Source: Populus alba (Eukaryota > Streptophyta > Magnoliopsida > Malpighiales > Salicaceae). Taken from it: 64,000 nucleotides of DNA. A program made the position numbers and the translations under genes. The stretch lies in contig NC_133294.1 in NCBI RefSeq assembly GCF_005239225.2, positions 18,117,631 to 18,181,630 of the forward strand, in the 5' to 3' direction. Positions 34,328 through 44,300 of the stretch are shown here, piece after piece; positions within the stretch are counted from its first letter, which is position 1, and every line of letters starts with the position of its first letter. Under the pieces are notes generated by a model. It was not told where the DNA came from and searched no databases. It saw only the letters and a list, made by a program, of their open reading frames with translations.

Positions 34328-37300
34328 CATGGTTGTTATAAATGAGTTTTAACTCGTAAAATTGTACGATTTTACGAGTTAAAACCCATAAAACGTGTAA
34401 AAACGGAGGCAAAACTCGAAAATCATTAAAATCGCATAAAACCGGTTTAAAATTGCATAAAACCGTAACAACTCACAAAAACATTAAAAACAATACGTTT
34501 TCACGACTTAACCAAAATGTCACCGAACCGAATGCAAAATTAGAAATGCAAAATTTTTTGACTTTGTCCCTGCCTCACAAATTTACAATCTCTTTTCTTT
34601 CCCAATTCCCACCCGACCAGGCGACCACCCTCACCCTACCAGTGACTTCGTCCCTGTCTCACACTCTCCTTGACTCTAGACTTCGTCCAATCGTCCCCTC
34701 CTTGTCTCACACTCTCCCAGTCTCCCTAACTCCCTTTCCCCTTTCCCCAGAAAATTAAAAAATCACTTTCCCCTCGATCCGGAGCGTTCTTGGCGAGATG
34801 AAGGTAAGAGTTGATTCCCAATCCTAATTTTTTTTTTTCTGTCTAATGGTCGTGATTAGAGACAAAAAAATGATTTGGGTATGCTGTGAAATTCACTGTT
34901 TATCTTCTAGGTATTCTAAAATTTAGTGGTTTGCTTCTAGGTATTTTTTCGGAGGGGGAGTGGTGTTATGATTCGAAATTCACTACTACTAGTAATTTCG
35001 TGTGCAACTTTGTTTACCTTCTATGAAGCTTTCTAACAATGGTTTACTGCTGTGTGTTGTGATTTTTTTAATGTTCATCTATGCTTTGTTTGATCTTGCT
35101 TGCTTTGGTGTTGCAGATTCTGTAATTCTGCAATCTGCATAGACAACGATTCAGCGAAGCAAGGAAGCAACGAAGCATTCCAATTTCCAGGATTGCAGGT
35201 ATTCTGTAAATTCAAAAACTGCAAACTTTAGGGCAATTGATGCACCTATTTGGAATGCCTTTTGCATTTAATTTATCTAGGCTTTTTGTGTATTACTGGA
35301 TAGCAATTTAAAGTGGATTGCATCTCTCAAATGATATCATCCTATAAGGCTTTGATTTAGTGATATTTGGTTTGCACTGTATTGAGTGTATTCTGTTTTC
35401 TTTTTTTTAGGATAGAGAGTGTGACCATTTGCATGCTTTGGCATTGCACTTGTTCTTTCATATTTCCTTGTCAGAATCGTGTCCAAGATATAACCTAGAT
35501 GCTACGAGTTGATGATTACTACACTAGTTTTTGTTTTAGTGATTGAGGCATTTCATTAAGCTTTTTTGCCAGTATATCAATCAGTTAAATGTGATGAACA
35601 ATCATTTTAAGTAACGTAATTGGTCTCCTTTAGCTTCCTTATTTCTTTGTTCTGCCAAATCATGCAAACGTGCACCCATTCCACTGCCATTTTTAGCTTT
35701 ATTTGGATACATGGAGTTGTTGGCTTTGGAAACTTCTTAATCACTGTCCTGATCTGCCTAGTGATATATAAACTTTAGGCTTGTCTAGGCATGCTTATAA
35801 TGGAACTTTTATTTTCTACTGTTCAGATTGCTTGAATTTTCGCCATAAGAGTGGTGTGTGAATGTATAATCTTAATTATGTCCAACATTATAGAAAGAGT
35901 GGTTTTGAACTGTAGGATACATGGCATCTAAAAAAACTACAAGTGGTAATAGACTTGACATGGGATGGCAATATGGTATAGATGTTGACAAGAATTCAAA
36001 AGGAGTTCAGTGCAAGTTTTGTCAGAAAATTATTAGTGAAGACATTTACCGTTTCAAGCATCATTTGGCTTGCACTCGAAAGTAAGTTGAGCCATGCCAG
36101 CAAGTACCAGAAGATGTAAAGAAAATTTTGAATGTTCTAGTGAAAAATCAAGAAGCATCTGAGAAGAAAAGAAAGGTTTTCCAATATATTGGAAAAGATG
36201 AAGATAATGATGAAAGGAATGAAATTACCTCAGTGGACAAAGGAAAGAGAGTAGCGAGTGGGAGTGGAAATACACAAACCACCATCAATCAACTGCTAAA
36301 AAAGGATCTTAGAGAAGAAGCATGTCGACAAATTGCAAGATTTTTCTACACAAGTGCAATTCCATTTAACTGTGTGAAAAACCCTGAATTTGTTAAGGCA
36401 CTTGAATTGGATGCAAAGCATGGGCCAGGTTTTAAGCCTCCATGTTACCATGATATTAAAGAGAAGTATTTGAAGCAAGAAGTAGATCACACGATCAACT
36501 TGCTTGAGGAGTACAAGTTAGAATGGAAAAAAACAGGTTGCTCAATAATGTCTGATGGATGGACTGATAAGAAAAGGCGTTCTATTTGCAACTTTTTGGT
36601 TAATAGTCCTAAAGGGATAAAAAAAATTTATCATTCGTAGATACCTTTAATATATCCAAGAATTCTGATAAAGTATTTAAGATGTTGGATGCTATTATGG
36701 ATAGGATTGGAGAGGAAAATGTGGTGCAAGTAGTCACTGACAATGCTGCAAATTATAAGGCAGCAGGGCAATTGTTGATGGGAAAAAGAAAAGGATTGTT
36801 TTGGATACCATGTGCAACCTATTGTATTGACTTGATATTGGAAGATTTTGAGAAGAAACTAGAGGTCCATCAAGTAACTATTGCTAATGGAAGGAGAATC
36901 ACCTCATACATATATTCAAGAACTATTCTCATTTCCATGCTCAGACACTTTACAAAAGGAAAGGATTTGATTAGGACTGCTGCCACTAGATTTGTTAATG
37001 CATACTTAACTCTTGGATGTTTGAGTGATTGTAAGATACAATTGATGACAATGTTTCCTTCCATCTAATGGAGGTCATGTAGGTTTTCAAAAACAGTAGA
37101 AAGGAAGCAAATTCAAAGTTGTGTTTTGGACAGCAAGTTTTGACATGATGTTACTACATGTATTAAGGCAGCATATCCTCTGATAAAAGTTCTTTGATTA
37201 GTTGATTCAGATGAGATACCACCTATAGGTTTTATATATGAAGTAATGGATCAAGCAAAAGAGAACATACAAATGAATTTTGGTTTTGTGAAAAAAAAGG

Positions 37301-38769
37301 TATTGATTATATATCTTGCTAATTATTTGCTTACTACTATCAGTTGATTATAATGTTTACCAACTAGGTCATGTAATGTTGATCATAATATTTTTATTTT
37401 TATTTTTATTTTGATTATAATGTTTACTACTATCAGTTGATCATAATGTTTACCAACTTGGTTATCATTGATGCAAGATGGGAACTTCAACTTCACAAAC
37501 CTTTACATGCAGCAGCATATTATTTGAATCCTCATTATCATTATAATTTTAATTTTAAAGCTAATGTCAACATTAAAATTGGATTATATCAATGTTTAGA
37601 AAGGATGGTGCTCGATGCAAGTGAAAGGTATAAAATTGACTTGCAACTTGATTCATTCTAGGATGCAAGTGGGTTGTTCGGTATTGAGGCTGCCAAGATA
37701 ACAAGGGATAAAAAGACTCCAGCTAAATGGTGGGATTCTTATAGGGATGAATGTCCAGAGCTAAAAAATTTGCAATTCGAGTTCTAAGCTTGACTTGTAG
37801 TTCATCTGGATGCCAGCAAAACTGGAGTGCATTTGAGATGGTAAGTTTTTTCCTTTTTAATTTTAATGTTTTTATATTTTATAAGAATCTTGTATGGCAT
37901 TAATTTGAATTGCTTACATAGGTTCATACAAAACGAAGAAATCGTTTGCACCAGAAAAAAATGAATGACTTTGTATTTGTAATGTGCAATCTGAAATTAA
38001 ATGATAACCAAGTCAAAAAGCAAGCTAATGATTTTGGTGAAGTTTTTTATCATCTCTCATCTGATGATGATTGGATAACCAAGGGAGAGAGACATGATGG
38101 TTCATCCAACTTTGATTTGCTTGGTGTCATTGATAGTGCAACACAAAGGAAAAACAGTAAAGAAGATGAAAGTGATGATAAAGAAAATCTTAATGATGTT
38201 GGGATGGAGTGTCATGGAACTGAAGATGATTTAGAAATTCATAATGATGTCAATCCAGATAATTCAAGGAGCTTGGAGTTAAATATTGTTGACAATATTG
38301 GTGTTGGTCCTGATACTAGTAGTAGCACTAATGTTTCTAATATCGGTGCTGGTACTAGTAGTAGCATTAATGTTCCTTTAGATGGTAATGATTTTGATGA
38401 TTGTTTTAGGAATAATGAGGGAGACAAAGGCAATGAGGGTGTGTTTAGGTTACATGACACACCTACAGACTGTTTGTTTTAGGTGTGTTAACTTTTAGTT
38501 ATTGAAATACTATGAACATGTATGAATTTTTATTTGAATTATGTATTTTAAGATGTTTGGATATTTGTATTGTTTATTTTACTTTTATTTGAATTATGTA
38601 TTTTAAGATGTTTGGATATTTGTATTGTTTAAAATATTTTACTTATAATTTTATGATTTTAGTTAAAATATTTTACTTTCGATTTTACGATTTTACGATT
38701 CGAGTTTACGAGTGGAGTTTATATTAGATGTTCCGTGTCATATCAAAAAAAATATTTTTGACAACCTTG
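34328..38769 (+). mobile_element. hAT transposon with TIRs and 8-bp TSD (copy 2)
   Basis: Ends and target site are the same as in copy 1: CATGGTTGTTATAAAT at the start, ATTTTTGACAACCTTG at the end, CACACAAT at 34320-34327 and 38770-38777. The left subterminal region has a perfect palindrome with 17-base arms (GTTTTAACTCGTAAAAT and its complement, about 34346-34385); the right has ATTTTACGA repeats at about 38685-38702. As both copies share the same target site, insertion preceded the block duplication. The right end lies 168 bp before the ATG of the intact SOT. Confidence 0.92.
35921..38482 (+). pseudogene. hAT transposase, defective (copy 2)
   Basis: ATG 35921 opens MASKKTTSGNRLDMGWQYG and a BED-type zinc finger (CKFC ... 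FKHHLAC). TAA follows at 36083-36085, although the downstream frame continues family-like sequence. Next come a DUF659 segment (about 36320-36610, ARFFYTSAIPF and SIMSDGWTD), a break near 36640, the VVTDNAANYKAAG core near 36735, more stops near 37066 and 37140-37200, a hAT dimerisation part near 37725 (TPAKWWDSY), an intron at about 37841-37922 and a last exon rich in Asp/Asn/Ser ending at 38480-38482. Several stops and shifts show that it is inactive, so mobility would need transposase from elsewhere. Confidence 0.87.
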
Positions 38770-38878
38770 CACACAATCACACTGTCGAATATAATATGAA
38801 ATAAAACCTAATTGCATCAACGGACATGTGATCAATAATATTCGATGGTGCCAAAAATTAAACCAGCTCTCAACTCGC

Positions 38879-38886
38879 TATAAATA
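38879..38886 (+). promoter_or_regulatory. TATA box of the intact sulfotransferase
   Basis: TATAAATA lies 58 bp before the ATG at 38937. The paralogous promoters at about 1830, 2832, 4489, 14335, 16120 and 29790 read TACAAATA or similar at the same place. An out-of-frame ATG at 38893 probably lies upstream of the transcript start. The hAT right end is 109 bp upstream. Confidence 0.7.
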
Positions 38887-38936
38887 GCTGCCATGGCCTT
38901 TCATCATTCTACGTTATATTTTCATTTTTTACATTC

Positions 38937-39953
38937 ATGGAATCCTCTTTGCCTTCCTCCCAAATCTTGGATTGTGGTGGAAGTGCAGAGAGGAAAAATG
39001 AAGCTAAAAATTACAATGAAGTCATGTCCACCCTTCCGAAAGTTAAAGGCTTGAGGGGGTATGATTATTACCTGTACCAAGGCTTTTGGTACGATCCCTT
39101 CTTCTTGGAAGGAATCATGTCTGTTCAAGACCGCTTCAATCCTCAATCCACTGATATATTTGTCTCCAGTTCTCCAAAAACTGGCACAACTTGGCTTAAG
39201 GCCCTCACTTTTGCTATTCTTACACGATCCCGTTTAAGTGGTTCGACAACTAGTTCTTTACTTACCAAGATGCCACATGACTGTGTTCCTTTTTTGGAAT
39301 TTCAGCTTGCTGATCAAAACCCAAGTTATCGGGACTTGGCAATTCCTCTGCTATCTACTCATGTTCCTTACAGTTGTTTACCTAAATCTATCATTTCTTC
39401 TAGTTGCAAGATTATTTACATTTGCAGGGACGCAAAGGATGCTTTTGTTTCTTTGTGGTACTTTCTTGCCAAGATGCAAAGGTCGGACAATGTTGAACCT
39501 CTTCCTCTGGAAGAGGCTTTTGAGTTGTTCTGCAATGGAATTGCAAATTATGGACCGTACTGGGACCATGTTTTAGGGTATTGGAGAGCAAGCTTGGAGT
39601 TCCCTGAGAAGATATTGTTCTTGACATACGAGGAAATGAAGAAAGACACCGCTGCTCATGTTAAGAAATTAGCTGAGTTCATGGGTTGTTCCTTCACCTT
39701 AGAGGAAGAGGAGGGAGGGGGGGTGCAAAAGATAATAAGCATGTGTAGTTTTGAGGAGTTGAGCAGCTTGGAGGTGAATAAAAATGCGGAGCACCGTACT
39801 CCAGGCATATCAAGTCCTATTCAAAATAGTGTATTCTTCAGGAAAGGTGAGATAGGCGACTGGGCAAATCACTTGACACCTGAAATGGGAGCGCGTCTAG
39901 ATGACATAATGGAGAAGAAGCTCAAGGGTTCAGGCTTGAAGCTGCCCAGGTGA
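38937..39953 (+). CDS. Cytosolic sulfotransferase (SOT), intact
   Basis: This single-exon gene encodes 338 residues, a usual length for plant cytosolic sulfotransferases, which move a sulfonate group from PAPS to hydroxyl groups of small molecules such as flavonols, brassinosteroids or hydroxyjasmonates. The substrate cannot be told from sequence. Visible signatures are the PAPS 5'-phosphosulfate loop PKTGTTW at 80-86, the catalytic histidine H142 in STHVPYSCLP, the 3'-phosphate motif CRDAKDAFVSLW at 163-174, and RKGEIGDW at 302-309 near the C-terminus. No signal peptide or membrane segment is seen, which fits the cytosol. The start is the first ATG after a TATA box, and the N-terminus is shared with all paralogues. 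It is the only undamaged SOT of five or more in the window. A hAT element ends 168 bp upstream and may have replaced distal promoter elements. Confidence 0.93.
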   Translation: MESSLPSSQILDCGGSAERKNEAKNYNEVMSTLPKVKGLRGYDYYLYQGFWYDPFFLEGIMSVQDRFNPQSTDIFVSSSPKTGTTWLKALTFAILTRSRLSGSTTSSLLTKMPHDCVPFLEFQLADQNPSYRDLAIPLLSTHVPYSCLPKSIISSSCKIIYICRDAKDAFVSLWYFLAKMQRSDNVEPLPLEEAFELFCNGIANYGPYWDHVLGYWRASLEFPEKILFLTYEEMKKDTAAHVKKLAEFMGCSFTLEEEEGGGVQKIISMCSFEELSSLEVNKNAEHRTPGISSPIQNSVFFRKGEIGDWANHLTPEMGARLDDIMEKKLKGSGLKLPR

Positions 39954-40675
39954 CTGTGCCTGGGGTCCCATTTGCTTATGATTATGGCCGAAGTGGGTTT
40001 GTCAAAAGCTGTCATCAACATCTCATGAAACAGCCCTGTTCATCTCTTGTATTTCCTAGCAAGTATTCACATTTTGTGAATCATCCATGTCAACAAGCAT
40101 TATTCTTTTGTGAATCTGTGTTTGTGACTTCAATTGATTTCCTTGCATGTTTGTAAGAGTTCAAAATGGGATTTCACACAAGTGTATGCATTCCATTAAT
40201 CAGTTTGATAAAAAAAAAGAAATTACTCTAATATTTAATATTAGAGTGTTTTCTTCACAGAAATTGCAGCGTGTTTTCTTCACAGCTATACATGTTTTAA
40301 AAGAACCGAGACAACCATACATGAGGGCGGAGCAAAGACCAAACGAGACAACCATCCATGAAGATTGTTGAATTGCAGATCAAATGAACGTAGGCGGCAC
40401 ATCTGCTGAAAGGATCTCAAAATGCCTTGTAATCGGTTAAAATAAAGATCAAGATCTTTAGGAGAACTTTCCACTCCTAAAATAAGCCCAGGAGCCGGCT
40501 TCATGAGCAACAGAGGCACATAAAGAATCTGAAAGCAGTTTTTATGCACTATCAGCAGAACAATTTGATCAGTCAGATCACAATCCTTCTTACTTCAAAC
40601 AAATCTTTTGGAACCGATATGTCGAGGGATGGCTTGATTTATACCGGAGATTTTGTTGGAAATTTAAAGAAGCGT
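39954..40675. repeat. SOT 3' flank, third copy
   Basis: This contains the probable 3'UTR of the intact SOT and the palindrome at 40225-40247, and matches 12066-12795 and in its distal part 28195-28770. The match stops at 40675. Confidence 0.8.
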
Positions 40676-41357
40676 GGTGCTTATTATTTCAAAAGAAAAA
40701 CCAAAAGTGCACACCTTGGTGCTACGTATATATTTCTTGCCTTAAGAATCATTCCAGTATTTTTATCATTTGAAAAAAAAAAACAATTTAGACCCTCAAT
40801 TATTATTTGATTTAGAAGCAAAACCATAATTACACTATTATAATTTACAATCCTCTATTTATTTATATATTTTAAAAACACTTTTAAAAAAAATTGAATT
40901 TTTTTTCTTTACTTCAAATTCTTTTTTTTTTTTTTTGTGTTTTTAGATTATTTTAATGTGCTAATGTTAAAAATAATTTAAAAAAAATAAAAATATATAT
41001 ATTATACAGATAGAAGTCACGCACAAAGAAATACAATTTGATTCTGCTTTCATTACTGTATACAAAGCGTCTAGCGTCTCGGCCCGGGTCATACAAAAAG
41101 AATGATATGGAATATGGGAAAAAGGAAAGAAACGAAAGTGGGCAAGTCTAGAAAAGGTTAATCAGCCCAAGGCTAAAACCTGGTGTGCTACGACAAGCTA
41201 AAACCATCTGTGTACAAAAAAAAAAAAAAAAAAAAAACTTAACCTGAAAGAAAAACAAGGCTGTACAAAGCTTTGCATTTCTGGAGCTTTTCATCATGCT
41301 CTACATGATTCAATCACATTGCTCACATCTACATGAGTGACCGGAAAAGCAAGTATA
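40676..41357. other. Intergenic and WAPL 3' region
   Basis: The first part is AT-rich with homopolymers and a MITE-like stretch (about 40880-41000). From about 41040 the base composition rises, probably the WAPL 3'UTR on the minus strand. A run of about 20 A lies near 41217-41237. Confidence 0.5.
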
Positions 41358-44300
41358 TCATCGGATTCTACATGATTCGATCACTTCGCTCACAGCTTTA
41401 TGAGTCTCTGGTGATATCATGTTTAATGTCAAGTGAAATGCCTGGAGAAAGCAAAATGTATAATTTGTTAGAGAGAGAAATAATAGCCTACTTCTTTGTT
41501 TTCACTCTTGCATTGTACATGTCACAGCGTGCTAGCTAGCTACAACGCAAGGAACGCAGTGATTATTTTACCAAAATGCTCCCCGATCCATTTTTTATAT
41601 AATGCAATGCTTCTTTTCAAAAAAAATAATAATAATAACAAGCAAAGAATGTTGATGCAGAGAGGACATGGATTTCAAAGTTGCAACTAATCTCATGCCT
41701 TGATGTACAAGAAAGGAACAAAACATACCACAAATCTCTCCAACACAGGAACAAGGATAGCCAGGTTCTGGTTCGGGAGGCAATCAGCAATGGAATCATG
41801 TATGCTCTTGCTGTCATTGAACAAGGACAATTTGAGAAACATCGGACCAAAAAGAATGTGAAAGAACAAATGGATGGAGCACAGCAAACCTTTCAGTTGA
41901 TAGGAATGCAAGTAGCAGTGCTGAATAAGCTTCAACAATCATCTTCTCTGCTTCCTTCTCTCCTTGTAATACAGCTGCCTCGTCATTCTGTACAATTCCC
42001 AATAACATAAAATTTTGGAAACATAAATTACAATTCAATTTATTCAAATTGAATCTTACAGTATAAGGAAAATGAACAAGAATAAACATTCAATATTACT
42101 CTATTATTTGCAAGCATCTCCACATACATGTGTAAACAAATTGCATTTAATAAAATTATGACATTAAGCAGGTCGCTCACCCAAGACACCATGTTTCCTT
42201 CTCCAGCGGCATCACCTGCACCTTGGTTGGCTAGAAAGATGGAGCACAGTAATGGAATTACATCCTTGCGACTCTCATCTTCTGACCCTTCTGAGCTTGA
42301 CAGCGAAATACTTGTTGCAGCAAGCCTTGATCTGCAATCGACTTTAACCATAAATTTTGGTAGGCAATAAACATCAGAGTCACTTTTTCCACCAGAAAAT
42401 TATGAATATATAAAGAAACATGAACCATATGTCACCAATAAGATCAAAAGAAGGAAAACCCTAATGAGCAGCCTGCTACTAAATTGAGAGATCTAACCAT
42501 CAAAAAGGTATCCAAGTCGGGTTAAGCCAGTCCATAAAATGAAGGGCCATTGCTCAAATTCATCAAATGCAAATCTGAATTGAGATTATTGGAGTGTTCA
42601 AAATAAGAACATCTTCTCATCTAACATGAAAAATAAAGAATTGGAAATTTCACAGAAATTTGAATGTAATCAGTCAATAGCACAAGGAATCTAGGTAATA
42701 CAAGGAGAAAGTTGGTTTGAGGGATTGTTGTTGCTTAAATACAAGCACAAGTGACACTTCCAAAGGATGGTCAGAATGCAACGCCAATACAAGTTCAATC
42801 CAATACATGCAGCAGCAATCTAAAATCAAATTATCAGAAATTCCTAGGATGTATAAATCTACTCGTATCATACTTACAAAGATAATAGTTAACATGAAGG
42901 AGAGCTTCAGCAGGTTTAAAGCAACACAGCGAGGATAATAAATCAAGTTTCAATAGGTTAAATTCATAATAGCAATAAAGAACAAAGAAGCATTCCACTG
43001 TGCCGTCCACCAATTGCAAGTAAACAATATATGCATTAGAGCGGTGATTATAGGGCAAGTAAAATTGACCTGTTATCCCCATCCTTTTCTACCAAGTTCA
43101 CAAGTAGGCCCAATATAGCAACAAGCAAATCCAACTCTTGATCAGTAAGATGAATATCATTCTGATTTTCGAGTGGAATGCTTGAACTGTCCTCTTGCAT
43201 CTTTCCAAAGAAAGATATAGATGAACTGAACAAAGGGAAGTGGCCGGCAATCAATGAAGACATAGTCTCCAGTCCTCCACAAGCAGCAATTTGTTGACAG
43301 CCAATAGGATTGTCATTTGTTAAATTCATTAGAACCTGCCAAGAAAAGATTCTGACTACAAAGGCAAAAAAAGGGCATGTGCAGCAACCTCCTCTTACTT
43401 CGACAGAAGAAAAGAAGGAATGGAACATGGAAGAAATTCCTCAAAATGGTTCAGAGGAATACCTTGATAGCAGTAAGAAGACAGTCTGCCAAAAGGCTGG
43501 AATGTTCTTCATCAGGAACATTGCAATAAGAGCTTTTCTGTGAATGATGATGTTCCTTGTTACTTGATTTGTGGAGGCCATTTCCACCATTACTTGATTC
43601 ATCTGGACTCATTAGCTTATATTGACACCCATTTTCAACTTCTCTGGGGGTTACCCTACCATTATGAGTTCGAGAGATTTTTCGTTTCCCAGATAGCAAG
43701 TCCCACTTTGAGGGCTGAAAATCATCTTCATCAAATGCATAAGGATCTTGGCTGTCATCTAACAAGTCACTGCAGGCATCTTTTGTACAATTAGTTTTTT
43801 CAACAAGACCAAATTTGGTCCTCGACCTATTACTATCGCAACTCCTTAATGTCTCACTACATGAACTGGGCATGGAAGGGACTCTCATCTTCAGTTGACA
43901 AGTATTTTTCATAAATCGTGTGGCAGTTTCAGAACAGGAGGCAGAAAGACTCAACCGACCAATGGAATTCTGAGATACATTTAAGCGTTTCCCAGAGGAG
44001 GTCCTCTCTTCATTGCAGTGATATACATTTGAGCCTTTCCAAGAGGAGGTCCTCTCTTCATTGCAGCAATCTGTAGAAGAACTGATACAAATAACCCCAT
44101 TGTTGTCTACTGCTAATACAATTAAAGATGCATCATTAGTAAGAGAGATAGAGAAAGAGGAGCAGCTGCCAAACAGAAACACTACAGTGATATTAGGCTA
44201 CCACAAACCTCTGACGTCGTCAATCAAGGCCAAATCAGAAGCATTATCACTCCTTTCAGAAAGACTACAATGGTTTCCATCAATGGAAACAGCAGGAGAA

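Larger units (their letters stand above)
29434..40675. repeat. Large segmental duplication, copy 2
   Basis: This copy pairs with 1471-12795 and is the cleaner of the two: its SOT frame is open and its hAT frames are longer. It ends after AAGCGTGGTGCT, where the sequence turns to the 3' flank of WAPL. Confidence 0.9.
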
